From: K189A clade bacterium
Lineage (GTDB): Bacteria > Pseudomonadota > Gammaproteobacteria > Pseudomonadales > Azotimanducaceae
NCBI GenBank assembly: GCA_902528515.1
Contig: CABZTD010000001.1
Span: forward strand, 165,433-229,432
DNA length: 64,000 bases
Direction: 5' to 3'
Shown here: positions 8,750 through 18,545 of the stretch, piece after piece
Numbering within the stretch: the first letter of the stretch is position 1
How the letters are laid out: each line of letters starts with the position of its first letter
Made by a program: the position numbers and the translations under genes
The notes under the pieces: model-generated
Seen by the model: only the letters and a program-made list of their open reading frames with translations
Told to the model about the DNA's origin: nothing
The model's database searches: none

Positions 8750-9876
8750 GATCCTGGCGCTTTCATTTCACTCGAGGCGGCTGCATTTGCGCCGACCTTT
8801 GCCAGCACCCCGAGAAATCGTTCGTTCTCAGCTGGCAGACCAATACTGACGCGCACATGATTGGGCAAACCGTATTCCGCAATCGCACGGACAATTACCC
8901 CCTCTTGGAGCATGCGCTGGAACAAGTCATTGCCAGGTTCGCCAGAATCAAAAGCGACAAAGTTGCCTGCGGACGGAATGTAATCATAACCAAGCCCTGT
9001 CAGGCCTTCCGTCATTTGCACCATACCCGCACGATTGAGAGCGACACTTTGCGCTACGTAATCATCGTCTTCCAGGGCAGACATTACTGCAGCCATGGCC
9101 AAGCTGTTGACGTTAAAAGGCTGACGGGCACGGTTAAGCAAATCTGCAAAAGTCGGACTCGAAACGCTGTAGCCAAAGCGCACGGCAGCTAATCCATAGA
9201 TTTTTGAGAAGGTTCGCGTGACGATTAAGTTTGGGAACTCAGCGAGCACCGATACACCATTGAGATGGTCATCGTCCTCTACATATTCGAGATAGGCCTC
9301 ATCGAGCACCACCCAAACATGCTCGGGCACCGCCGCCAAAAAATCGATTAGCTGCCTGTCAGAAACCCGCGTCCCAGTGGGATTGTTTGGGTTAGCAATG
9401 AAGACCAGGCGAGTCTTGTCAGTGATCGCTGCCAGCATTGCGTTGAGATCGGCCCCGTACTCTTTCGCAGGCACCGTCACTAAGTCGCCCCCACAGCAGG
9501 TTACCGCCAGCCGGTAAACCACAAAACTGTGCTCGGCTATTATGGCCTCGACACCCGGCTCCAAAACCACTCGAGCGATCAGATCAAGCACATCATTTGA
9601 ACCATTACCCAGCGTTAGCTGGTTGGGCTCAACGCCAATTTTCTCAGCCAATTGCGATTTCAGTGCAAAACCGCCGCCATCGGGGTAGCGCGAGAGTTCT
9701 GTCGCCGCTTCAGCAATCGCCTGCTGCACTTTTTCACCGGGGCCGCGAGGATTTTCATTGCTGGCCAGCTTGACTATATCGTTGATGCCCAATTCACGAG
9801 CTACCTCGTCCACTGGTTTGCCTGGTTTATATGGGCTTAAGGCCGCAATACGCGGATTAATCGATGAATGTTGCAC
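8746..9876 (-). CDS. hisC: Histidinol-phosphate aminotransferase
   Basis: A 376-residue fold-type I PLP aminotransferase. The PLP-lysine lies in 'TRTFSKIYGLAAVRFGY' (about 214-230); 'SNENPRGPG' and 'NPNNPTG' are the usual substrate and cofactor motifs. This hisC-2 type, placed between pheA and tyrA, is known in related bacteria to act in histidine synthesis and/or aromatic amino acid transamination. It starts 2 bases after the pheA stop and overlaps tyrA by 4 bases. The dual role is inferred from its operon. Confidence 0.95.
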   Translation of the reverse strand: MQHSSINPRIAALSPYKPGKPVDEVARELGINDIVKLASNENPRGPGEKVQQAIAEAATELSRYPDGGGFALKSQLAEKIGVEPNQLTLGNGSNDVLDLIARVVLEPGVEAIIAEHSFVVYRLAVTCCGGDLVTVPAKEYGADLNAMLAAITDKTRLVFIANPNNPTGTRVSDRQLIDFLAAVPEHVWVVLDEAYLEYVEDDDHLNGVSVLAEFPNLIVTRTFSKIYGLAAVRFGYSVSSPTFADLLNRARQPFNVNSLAMAAVMSALEDDDYVAQSVALNRAGMVQMTEGLTGLGYDYIPSAGNFVAFDSGEPGNDLFQRMLQEGVIVRAIAEYGLPNHVRVSIGLPAENERFLGVLAKVGANAAASSEMKAPGS

Positions 9877-9878
9877 GG

Positions 9879-10994
9879 TTACTCCTGTCCGGTCGCTTTC
9901 GGATAAGACCCCAGCACTCGAACCTCGAGCGCAATTTCGTTTACACCGCGCAAGGCTGCTTCGGCCTCGGGCTGAGACTCGTGCCCATCAAAATCGATAA
10001 AAAACACATAGGACCAATCACCCGATCGCGCCGGACGCGTCTCGATTCGAGTGAGTCCTATTTTATTTAATTCAAAGGGTGTCAGCACACGCAGCAGCGC
10101 ACCGGGTTCATTTTTGACAGAAACCAAAATCGACGTTTTATCGTCACCACTGGCGCCGACATACTGCTTGCCCAGCACCAAAAATCGGGTTTTGTTGAAG
10201 GGGCTGTCTTCGATTCGTGTTGCCAGCAATCGAAGGTCGTACCGGTCCGCAGCCATCTCGCCAGCCACGGCCAGGAGATTCGGGTCCGAAGCGGCCTGTT
10301 TCGCGGCTTCTGCGTTGCTGGCTACTGCAGCACGGGGCACGCCAGGATAGTGCTGATCTAGCCAAGCCCGACACTGGGCCAAACTTTGGGCGTGAGACAC
10401 GATCTGAGTTACAGCTTGCTCTGGTGATGCATCCTTGGCCCGCATCAGTGCATGATGAATCGGCAGTTCCACTTCAGCGCAAACACGCAGATCAGTGTTA
10501 AGCAAACAGTCAAGGGTGTGGTTGACCATGCCCTCGGTGGAGTTCTCCACCGGCACCACTCCATATTTGCAGACACCTGACTCCACTTCCCTGAACACCT
10601 CATCAATAGAAGCCATGGGAGCGGTTTCAATAAAATGCCCGAACTGCTTAACCGTTGCAGCCTCGGTGTAGGTGCCTTCGGGACCGAAGTAGGCAACGCT
10701 CATGGGCGTTTCAAGACTCAAGCAGCAGGCGGTAATTTCTCGAAACAGGGTTTCTACATCGCCAGTGGACAGTGGACCGGGGTTATTTTCTGTCAAGCGG
10801 CGTAAAATTTGCGCAACGCGTTCGGGCCGGTAAAAAACCGTGGTCTGTTGATCCGCGTCAACACCTTGGCGCTCCTTAACCTTGCCTACTTCCAAAGCGC
10901 ACTGCGCACGCTCGTTGAGCAGTGCCAAAAGCTTAACGTCTAGCGCATCGATGCGCTCACGCAACGGCCTTAGCTGATCATCATCCGCGCTCAT
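9879..10994 (-). CDS. pheA: Chorismate mutase / prephenate dehydratase (P-protein)
   Basis: A 371-residue bifunctional enzyme. The AroQ chorismate mutase domain is at about 1-92 ('LRERIDALDVKLLALLNERA'), followed by the prephenate dehydratase domain (about 97-275, with the 'NKTRFLVLG' Thr-Arg-Phe motif) and a C-terminal ACT regulatory domain (about 288-365, 'GALLRVLTPF' and 'TRIETRP'). It converts chorismate through prephenate to phenylpyruvate; phenylalanine feedback via ACT is expected. The first codons overlap the end of serC by 14 bases, supporting one leftward operon serC-pheA-hisC-tyrA-cmk. Confidence 0.97.
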   Translation of the reverse strand: MSADDDQLRPLRERIDALDVKLLALLNERAQCALEVGKVKERQGVDADQQTTVFYRPERVAQILRRLTENNPGPLSTGDVETLFREITACCLSLETPMSVAYFGPEGTYTEAATVKQFGHFIETAPMASIDEVFREVESGVCKYGVVPVENSTEGMVNHTLDCLLNTDLRVCAEVELPIHHALMRAKDASPEQAVTQIVSHAQSLAQCRAWLDQHYPGVPRAAVASNAEAAKQAASDPNLLAVAGEMAADRYDLRLLATRIEDSPFNKTRFLVLGKQYVGASGDDKTSILVSVKNEPGALLRVLTPFELNKIGLTRIETRPARSGDWSYVFFIDFDGHESQPEAEAALRGVNEIALEVRVLGSYPKATGQE

Positions 10995-12057
10995 TTTCGA
11001 ATTCGCTCATAAAGGTTACCAAGGTTTGCACCGACTCCATCGACACGGCGTTGTAGATGCTTGCGCGCATGCCGCCCACACTACGGTGGCCCTTCAAATT
11101 GAACATGCCCCGAGCTTCCGCCTGCGCCAAAAAGTCCGCATCCAAGGCGGCGTCGGCCAGCGTGAAGGGTACGTTCATGACGCTTCGATCTGCTGGAGCG
11201 ACCGGTGCGTTATAAAAATTGCTGACGTCGATGGCGTTGTAAAGCAAATCCGCCTTGGCCTGATTCTGGGCAGCCATACCCTCGAGACCGCCATTGGCCT
11301 TCACCCATCTAAACACCAAGCCAGCCAGATACCAGGCGTAGGTTGGGGGGGTATTCAACATAGAGTCTGCGTCTGCCTGAACCGCATAATCCAAAAACGT
11401 TGGCGTAATGCTGCGAGCACTACCGCAAAGGTCTTTACGGACAATGATGACGGTCAAACCTGCAGGCCCGATATTTTTTTGCGCGCCGGCATAGATCAAG
11501 CCGAAGTCGTCGATGTTCACAGGCCGCGATAAGATGTCCGAGGACATATCCGCCACAAGGGTTTTGTGCTGAGGAAACTCTTTAAACTGCACACCGCCAA
11601 TGGTCTCGTTAGAGCAAACATGCAGCAGTCTTGCATCATCGCTGAGTTGCCAACTGGACGGGCTGGGAATGTGATCGTAATTCGTATCACTGCTCGATGC
11701 CGCTACGTTGACGTTGCAGTACTTCCCGGCCTCCTTGATGGCTTTATTCGACCAAGAGCCCGTGTCAACAAAGTCGATGGTATCATCCGAGCCCGTTAAA
11801 TTCATAGGAACGCTGGCGAATTGACCCGTGGCACCGCCCTGTAAAAACAGGACATGGTAATCGTCGGGAATAGCAAAAAGGTCGCGCAGATCTTGTTCCG
11901 CTGTGGCGGCAATATCGACAAAGATTTTACTGCGGTGACTCATCTCCATCACCGACATGCCGCTGCCCTGAAAATCGAGCATTTCTTCCGCGGCCTGCGC
12001 CAACACTTCAGAGGGTAATGCTGCGGGACCAGCAGAAAAATTATGGGTTCTCGCCAT
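10981..12057 (-). CDS. serC: Phosphoserine aminotransferase
   Basis: A 358-residue class V PLP aminotransferase from the ATG at 12057 (THNFSAGPAALP follows, the usual SerC start); a GTG at 12078 in the same frame gives 7 extra residues and is less likely, with GGAG lying 11 bases before the ATG. The PLP-lysine is in 'YAGAQKNIGPAG'. It makes phosphoserine from 3-phosphohydroxypyruvate (and works in PLP synthesis on the 4-phosphohydroxythreonine branch). It is the first gene of the aromatic operon and lies just downstream of gyrA. A serA gene is also in the window at 30653. Confidence 0.96.
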   Translation of the reverse strand: MARTHNFSAGPAALPSEVLAQAAEEMLDFQGSGMSVMEMSHRSKIFVDIAATAEQDLRDLFAIPDDYHVLFLQGGATGQFASVPMNLTGSDDTIDFVDTGSWSNKAIKEAGKYCNVNVAASSSDTNYDHIPSPSSWQLSDDARLLHVCSNETIGGVQFKEFPQHKTLVADMSSDILSRPVNIDDFGLIYAGAQKNIGPAGLTVIIVRKDLCGSARSITPTFLDYAVQADADSMLNTPPTYAWYLAGLVFRWVKANGGLEGMAAQNQAKADLLYNAIDVSNFYNAPVAPADRSVMNVPFTLADAALDADFLAQAEARGMFNLKGHRSVGGMRASIYNAVSMESVQTLVTFMSEFENERG

Positions 12058-12095
12058 GGGTAGTAATGCTCCAGTCACTGGCTTAAATATTGTCC

Positions 12096-14666
12096 TTACG
12101 CGTCTATCATCTCTGCCGCGGCATCGTCTTCCTGCTCTTCAATGCGGCTGACGCTATTGAGCTTCTCTTCCTCGCGCAGCTTTATTAACCGTACTCCCTG
12201 CGTGTTGCGTCCCAGCAGGGAAACCTCATCACCCTTAGTGCGCACCAAGGTTCCCATATTGGATATCAGCATAATTTCGTCACCGCCGAAGATTTGAACG
12301 GCACCAACGAGCGCTCCATTACGATCGCTGGTTTGCATCGCGATAACACCCTGGGCACCGCGACCGCGCAGGGGAAAATCATCAAGTGCCGTACGCTTAC
12401 CGAAGCCGTTTTCGCTGGCAGTGAGCAAGTAACCGTCTCGTGCGGGAATAATTAGGGAGATAAGCGAGTGGCCTGAACCAAGCTTGATACCCCTCACACC
12501 CTTCGCACTACGCCCCATGGCACGCACATCAGATTCTTTGAAACGGGTGGCCTTGCCGGAGCTAGCACAAAGTAAGATATCGCAGCTGCCGTTGGTAATC
12601 GCAGCCCCCACCAAGGTGTTGTCGTCTTCCAGATCCAGGGCAATCAAACCGCTGTTTCGTGGACGGGAGAATTGCTCCAGGGGTGTCTTTTTGACGGTGC
12701 CGTTAGCCGTGGCCATAAACACGAAGTGATCTGAGGTATATTCCTTGATCGCCAAAATCGCGGTGATTCGCTCATCTGGGTCCAATGGCAGCAGGTTAAC
12801 CATTGGGCGACCCTTAGCGCCCCGACTGCCTTGGGGTATAGCAAAGACTCGAAGCCAGTAAACCTTGCCTACATTGGAAAAACACAGGAGCGTGTCGTGA
12901 GAATGCGCAACCAACAGGTGTTCGACGAAATCCTGGTCCTTTACCGAGGTTGCTGCCTTGCCGCGACCACCACGGCGCTGGGCCTGATAGGTATCCAGCG
13001 GCTGAGTCTTGGCGTAGCCCTGATGGGAGATCGTCACCACCAAGTCTTCTTCATTGATAAGGTCCGCGTCGGTCAGATCGAGCTGGCTACTAACGATATC
13101 AGTGCGTCGCTTGTCGCCATAGGTACTTCGTATCTCTTCAAGCTCCCCACGCACGACGGAAATCAGGCGATCGTGTGAACCTAAAATGTCCACCAGGTCG
13201 GCAATCTCATCCAGCACGCCCTGATAGTCCTCCATCAGCTTGTCCTGCTCCATGGCGGTCAAACGATGCAGACGAATCTCCAAAATGGCTTGGGCCTGCT
13301 CCTCGGTCAGCCGATAAAGGCCCTCTACAAAGCCAAAATCCTCCGACAGACCCTCAGGGCGGCAGGCGTCACTGCCCACGCGCTCCAACAGTTCAAACAA
13401 CGCACTGGCTTCCCAGCGACGCTCTATCAAAGCTACACGCGCCTCTGCCGCCGACGGCGAGTTTTTAATCAGCTCAACAACCGCATCGATATTCGCTAGG
13501 GCGACGGCCTGACCTTCCAATATGTGCCCGCGTTGACGCGCCCGACGCAACAGATACAGAGTACGACGGGTCACCACCTCCTGACGGTGCTGCAAAAATG
13601 CCCGCAGCATTTCTTTCAAATTAAGCAGCTTGGGCTGGCCCTGCACGAGGGCGACGCAATTTATACCAAAAACGCTTTGCAGCTGCGTTTGGGTGTACAG
13701 GTTGTTGAGTATCACTTCACCGGAATCACCACGCCGGACCTCGATTACCACCCGCAGACCGTCCTTATCAGATTCGTCGCGTAGCTCGCTGATGCCTTCT
13801 ATCCGCTTTTCTTTGACCAGCTCGGCTATCTTTTCAATCAGCTTCGCTTTGTTGAGCTGAAAAGGAATTTCGGTGATCACGATCTTTTCCCGACCCTTGG
13901 CGTCGGTTTCGACTTCGGCACGGCCGCGCACATATATCCTACCCCGTCCGGTGCGATAGGCCTGAACGATGCCTGCTCGACCGTTGATGATGCCGCCGGT
14001 TGGGAAGTCTGGGCCCTGAACATGTTCCATCAGGTCTTCAATACCGATGTCTTGATCTTCCAGGACGGCCAAACAGGCATTAATGACCTCGGTTAGGTTG
14101 TGCGGTGGGATATTGGTGGCCATCCCCACCGCGATCCCTGAGCTGCCGTTGACCAGCAGATTAGGCACCCTGGTAGGGAGCACCTCGGGCATGGTGAGCG
14201 AGTCGTCATAGTTGTTAACAAACTCGACAGTGTCTTTGTCGAGATCTGCGAGTAGCTCGGAGGCCATTTTTGCCATGCGCACTTCGGTGTAGCGCATCGC
14301 CGCGGGCGGATCGGCGTCAATAGAGCCGAAATTTCCTTGACCGTCTACCAGTAGGTAGCGCATGGAAAAATCCTGGGCCATGCGCACAACTGTGTCATAG
14401 ACCGCGCTATCGCCATGAGGGTGATATTTACCGATGACGTCGCCTACCACCCGAGCAGACTTCACATAGGGTCGGTTGTAGGTGTTGTTAAGCTCGTTCA
14501 TGGCAAACAGCACACGTTTATGCACGGGCTTTAAACCGTCTCGGACATCTGGCAAAGCCCGCCCCACAATCACGCTCATGGCATAGTCCAGATAGGACTG
14601 CCGAAGCTCGTCTTCGATGTTGACGGGTTGAATATCCTGTGGATCTGGGGGAGTGATTTCAGACAT
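12096..14666 (-). CDS. gyrA: DNA gyrase subunit A
   Basis: An 856-residue type II topoisomerase subunit, started at the ATG at 14666 (a TTG eight codons earlier is possible). The catalytic tyrosine is Tyr126 in '[10 protein letters not shown]'. The quinolone-determining region reads '[12 protein letters not shown]', with Ser87 and Asp91 matching the drug-sensitive E. coli Ser83/Asp87. The C-terminal beta-pinwheel carries the GyrA-box 'QRRGGRGK', which separates it from ParC. Length is near the usual 870-880. It is followed by serC as in Pseudomonas. Confidence 0.98.
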   Translation of the reverse strand: MSEITPPDPQDIQPVNIEDELRQSYLDYAMSVIVGRALPDVRDGLKPVHKRVLFAMNELNNTYNRPYVKSARVVGDVIGKYHPHGDSAVYDTVVRMAQDFSMRYLLVDGQGNFGSIDADPPAAMRYTEVRMAKMASELLADLDKDTVEFVNNYDDSLTMPEVLPTRVPNLLVNGSSGIAVGMATNIPPHNLTEVINACLAVLEDQDIGIEDLMEHVQGPDFPTGGIINGRAGIVQAYRTGRGRIYVRGRAEVETDAKGREKIVITEIPFQLNKAKLIEKIAELVKEKRIEGISELRDESDKDGLRVVIEVRRGDSGEVILNNLYTQTQLQSVFGINCVALVQGQPKLLNLKEMLRAFLQHRQEVVTRRTLYLLRRARQRGHILEGQAVALANIDAVVELIKNSPSAAEARVALIERRWEASALFELLERVGSDACRPEGLSEDFGFVEGLYRLTEEQAQAILEIRLHRLTAMEQDKLMEDYQGVLDEIADLVDILGSHDRLISVVRGELEEIRSTYGDKRRTDIVSSQLDLTDADLINEEDLVVTISHQGYAKTQPLDTYQAQRRGGRGKAATSVKDQDFVEHLLVAHSHDTLLCFSNVGKVYWLRVFAIPQGSRGAKGRPMVNLLPLDPDERITAILAIKEYTSDHFVFMATANGTVKKTPLEQFSRPRNSGLIALDLEDDNTLVGAAITNGSCDILLCASSGKATRFKESDVRAMGRSAKGVRGIKLGSGHSLISLIIPARDGYLLTASENGFGKRTALDDFPLRGRGAQGVIAMQTSDRNGALVGAVQIFGGDEIMLISNMGTLVRTKGDEVSLLGRNTQGVRLIKLREEEKLNSVSRIEEQEDDAAAEMIDA

Positions 14667-14801
14667 AAAGTGCGTGTTTTTGAACAGCAAAAATAAGTCG
14701 GAATGTTAACACATTGACATCCTCGACGTGCGATTTATGACGCTATCAAACGAGGCTTTCTTACCTTTAATGTGGCCCGTTGTATTCGCTCTGTAACACG
14801 T

Positions 14802-15991
14802 ATGGATCTTCTCATCGAAGCTCACAGCGTGCTGCAATTTAACTGCTCCGATGACGACGCAAAACCAACACCCTGTACCGAAACCAACTGGGCACTGCGC
14901 ATCAAAGATCGAAAAATTATCGCTCTTGGCCCCCACGCTGAGATCGCTGCCGAGCATCAAGCCAGCGCGACCCTAGAACTGCCCAATCACTCGCGCATGC
15001 CGGGCCTGATCAATCTGCAGAGCCATCCGCAGGATATCATTGATCGCGGCGACAGCCGCGAGGCCGATGTTTTTCCCGGGCCCCTGAGCGCTATCGACGC
15101 AACTGCAGCCGTTCCCGCTGACGCGGAGCTTATGGCCGAGACGACAACCTGTGCACGTATGTCGCTGCATAGCGAATGGGTAGCCGAGGCCGAAGAGGCC
15201 AGTGGCATTAATGCTCAAATCAGCGTGCCGGTTAGCGACGACCACAATGCTTAGACGCATTGGCCCCAGAGGGCCCTGGACCGGGCTCTCGCCATACACG
15301 ACGCCGATGCCCACCACCCGCGCATTGATATCGCGATCAGTCTGCCTAACCTATCGAAAATTGATCATGCAACCTTGGTCAAAGTCGCCACACACGCTCT
15401 TGAGCCGAATTTAGGAGTCCAGGAGTTACTCCATCAAAGTTCGGTTCATGCACAGGCGGTAGAAAAACGCCATGACTGCGATGGCATTCAACTGCTTGAG
15501 CAGGCGGGTTTGCTAGGACCGAACCTTCAGGCCATGCATATGAACGCACTGGATGAAAGCGACATTGTGCCACTGCACCGCCATTGAGTTGCACTGGTGC
15601 GTTGTCATCACCGGTTCTAAATCAAATGCTTCGATGGGATTAGCGTAGCCCCGCGCAGCCACTGGCGTTGGGTACCGGCGGCTATGGTTTGACTTATTAC
15701 GCCGATCTATTTCTCAGCATGGAGAGACACGGCAGCAGCGGCATCTTTCCCGCAACCTTGGGCGGTGCCAAAATCATGGGGTTGGATCAAAACATCAGCT
15801 CGCTGGTAACTGGCGAGCTCGCCGACATCATTGCTCTGGACCTACGCATCCTGGGCGCCAGAATTCATGCTGGCACCGTACTTGTCGATCTGATCAATCT
15901 GCTCACCCAGGGCCGAACCAGTCAGGCATTGACCCATATTTGGGTAGCGGGAAATATGCGCGTCAGAAATCGGCAAATTACGGCGCCATAG
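14802..15991 (+). pseudogene. Decayed amidohydrolase (MtaD/TRZ-ATZ-type deaminase)
   Basis: The segment aligns by eye with 5-methylthioadenosine/S-adenosylhomocysteine deaminase, the gene usually found between gyrA and ubiG in Pseudomonas relatives. It is broken: an in-frame stop at 15252-15254, another at 15585-15587, and then the C-terminal part resumes in a different frame (15668-15991, with 'GTGGYGLTYYADLF' and 'ELADIIALDL'). The zinc-binding His-x-His of the family (normally after PGLIN) is replaced: it reads 'PGLINLQSHPQD', and the central segment with the metal and catalytic residues is missing. The product would be non-functional. Confidence 0.85.
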
Positions 15992-16753
15992 CCTTGGCGA
16001 TATCGTCCTTCCGCTTATCGACCCTCCGCCCGCCGCGCATCTCGTCGCTATGAAACGGAAAGTCCGATGCCGCTGGCGTCGCCTGCCGCGCTCCGGGGTC
16101 ACAGGAAAATTTACCTCGCTGCGCATCAGGCAATCCTTGAGCGATAACCGACATGACCTCATCGTCGAAGGCATCTAGGGCTTCGCGCTGGCGACTCTTA
16201 TCCATGATCACTGGCGCGACCAACAGCGGATGAAACTCAATCCTAAGAGTTCGTCTAGAGCCGACAATAACATTTTCGGCGCCAGCGATGCTGATCGGCA
16301 CGACCGGGGCACCACTCTGCTCGGCAATGCAGGCAAGCCCTGGACGGGCTGGGCGCAGTAGCGGTGCCCAGCTGCCACCCTCCGGGAAAATACCCAGTAC
16401 ACCTCCCTTAGCCAGCACCCCATAGATTCACGAAATGTTGAACGGCTGAAGTCTCCACGATTAGCACGAATAAAACGCCAAGACAGCGGAATCATTTGTG
16501 CCCAGGTTGGCGAGTTGGGCCGATTAGCCCCACCGATGAATTCCACCATGCGAGGCCAGGCATAAAGCACCAAAGGCAGATCGACAAAGTTAAAATTATT
16601 GGCTGCTAGAATGACTTGCCCTCTCGCCGGGAGATGCTCTAAACCCGAGATCTGTAGATCTGCCATCAGGTGGATCAGCCTGCCCGTTAACTCACACTGC
16701 GCTCCGCGTGAAATCGGTCGGCGCGGATATTGGGTTGGGTAGTGCTTGCTCAT
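15978..16753 (-). pseudogene. Frameshifted PlsC-type acyltransferase
   Basis: Two overlapping frames together make one lysophospholipid acyltransferase-like protein. The N-terminal part (16753 to about 16430) begins MSKHYPTQ and contains 'ILAANNFNFVDLPL'. The C-terminal part (about 16430 to 15978) has the intact 'GVLGIFPEGGSWAP' and 'GAPVVPISIAGAENVI' motifs. A single-base indel near 16420-16440 separates them. The catalytic His of the HxxxxD motif is replaced by Asn (NFNFVD), so even a repaired reading frame lacks the key base. It converges on, and overlaps by 14 bases, the decayed deaminase gene. Confidence 0.8.
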
Positions 16754-16905
16754 ACCTGTAAAGCTACCGGGCAGCAATTCATCTGGCGAAACGAAAGTCC
16801 CCCCGGCGCCAGTCTTGAAACTGCGACGCTCTCTGACCAAGGTCAAATGCCCTTGTATTTTGTTTGAGCAGTGCGTTAACTGCACCCCAAAGCACGGAGA
16901 CCACC

Positions 16906-17613
16906 ATGAGCGCTGTCGACAATGTTGATTTGGATGAGATCGATAAATTTAATGAACTGGCGCATCGCTGGTGGGACACCGACGGTGACTTCAAACCGCT
17001 GCATGACATCAATCCCTGTCGCCTTAGCTATATCCAAGAAAGAGCTGATCTCGTCGGCGGTCCGATGTTAGACGTGGGCTGCGGTGGAGGTATCCTGGCG
17101 GAATCTGTTGCGCGCTTGGGTTTCGATACCACGGGTATCGACATGGCTGAAAAAGCGCTGGGCGTTGCAAAGCTGCATGCGCTGGAAAGTCAAGTATCCG
17201 TGCGCTACGAGGCCAGCACTGCGGAGAAATTCGCGTTGTCCCACGCGAGGCAATTCCGCACCGTCACCTGTCTGGAAATGCTTGAGCATGTCACCGACTA
17301 CGGCGAAACTGTGAAAGCCTGCGCCGAACTTGCACAACCCGGTGGCGATTTGTTTTTTTCCACCATCAACCGCAACCCAAAGGCCTACGTACTGCTGATC
17401 TTGGGCGCAGAATACGTGCTCAACATGCTGCCGAGGGGTACCCACGAGTACAGTAAGTTCATCAAACCGTCAGAGTTGGCTGGCGCTATTCGCGATGCCG
17501 GTCTAGCGCTGCAGGAAATTCGCGGCATGAGCTACAACCCCGTCACACGCAATGCTGCGTTGAACAACAACACCTCTACCAACTACATTGTGCATGCGAA
17601 GAAACCAGCCTGA
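16906..17613 (+). CDS. ubiG: Ubiquinone biosynthesis O-methyltransferase
   Basis: A 235-residue class I SAM methyltransferase. Motif I is 'LDVGCGGGILAE', followed by 'GIDMAEKAL' and the family sequence 'FNELAHRWWDTDGDFKPLH' near the start. It carries out both O-methylations in coenzyme Q synthesis. I choose the ATG at 16906 because GGAG lies 8 bases upstream and the protein then begins as UbiG normally does; an upstream ATG at 16864 would add 14 residues. The usual next gene, a HAD phosphatase (mupP/gph), is absent; the SDR gene follows after 59 bases. Confidence 0.97.
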   Translation: MSAVDNVDLDEIDKFNELAHRWWDTDGDFKPLHDINPCRLSYIQERADLVGGPMLDVGCGGGILAESVARLGFDTTGIDMAEKALGVAKLHALESQVSVRYEASTAEKFALSHARQFRTVTCLEMLEHVTDYGETVKACAELAQPGGDLFFSTINRNPKAYVLLILGAEYVLNMLPRGTHEYSKFIKPSELAGAIRDAGLALQEIRGMSYNPVTRNAALNNNTSTNYIVHAKKPA

Positions 17614-17672
17614 ACCCAGCCCGCGACCCGACCCAATATCTACGACATACCAAAAAAGCAATTGAAAATGCT

Positions 17673-18527
17673 ATGAGCCAAGCCAATCAAACCCTGGGTG
17701 CTCACCTTGCCCACTATCCTGAGCTGGCCGAATACGCCCAGAGCTGGCGTCATGCTTTTAAACCCAGAGCTCTGAATGATCGAGTGATATTGGTAACTGG
17801 TGCAGGTGACGGTCTTGGAGCGGCTACTGCCAAAACCTATGCCAGCTTTGGTGCCACCGTCGTCCTGCTGGGCCGCACGCGATCGAAGCTTGAAGCCATC
17901 AATGATTGGATCAGCGCAAACACAGCAACCCAACCCGTGATCGTGCCATGCGACCTCGAGACATTGGATATGGAAACCGCCAACAATCTGGCTCGCTCTA
18001 TTGGCGAGGCCTTTGGCAAACTGGACGGTATCGTGCACCACGCATCGCGGCTTGGTCCGCGTGCGCCCTTGGCCCATTATGCCTTTGACGAATGGCAAAG
18101 AGTGATGCAAACCAATGTAAACGCGACATTTCTGCTCAATCACACCCTGTTTAATCTGCTCGACAGCAGCGCTAGCGCCAGCGTGATTCATACCTCTTCC
18201 AGTGTGGGTCGGGTGGGAAGAGCCTATTGGGGAGCCTATGCCGCCTCGAAATTTGCACTGGAGGGATTAAGCCAGGTGCTGGCGGATGAAACCGAGACCG
18301 CCGGTCGCATCAAGGTGTTCAGCGTGAACCCCGGTGGCACCCGAACCAACATGCGCAAAGAGGCCTACCCACTAGAGGACCCAGGCGCATTGCCTATCCC
18401 AGAGGCTCATATGGAGTTGTTCTTACTGCTCCAGCAGCCCATTCGAGAAAATGGCGACCCCGGGGAACTGGTAACGGGCCAGCAAATTGACTGTCGCAGT
18501 TGGCACCACAACCTGCAGTGGCTGTAG
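17673..18527 (+). CDS. YciK-like short-chain dehydrogenase
   Basis: A 284-residue classical SDR oxidoreductase. The nucleotide motif 'VTGAGDGLGAA' lies about 41-51 and the catalytic Ser in 'HTSSSVGR'; Tyr and Lys sit in 'YAASKFALEG'. The N-terminal ~35 residues and the 'VNPGGTRTNMRKEAYP' segment match the YciK group. Substrate unknown. It sits behind ubiG as in Pseudomonas (ubiG-mupP-yciK) but with mupP missing. It ends 18 bases before the stop of the convergent rluB gene. The fold is certain; the reaction is not. Confidence 0.88.
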   Translation: MSQANQTLGAHLAHYPELAEYAQSWRHAFKPRALNDRVILVTGAGDGLGAATAKTYASFGATVVLLGRTRSKLEAINDWISANTATQPVIVPCDLETLDMETANNLARSIGEAFGKLDGIVHHASRLGPRAPLAHYAFDEWQRVMQTNVNATFLLNHTLFNLLDSSASASVIHTSSSVGRVGRAYWGAYAASKFALEGLSQVLADETETAGRIKVFSVNPGGTRTNMRKEAYPLEDPGALPIPEAHMELFLLLQQPIRENGDPGELVTGQQIDCRSWHHNLQWL

Positions 18528-18545
18528 TCCAGCGGCTAAAGAGGC

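Noticed and set aside
14973..15587. Minus-strand open frames across the decayed deaminase
   Set aside because: They show no domains; the plus-strand amidohydrolase remnants explain the sequence.
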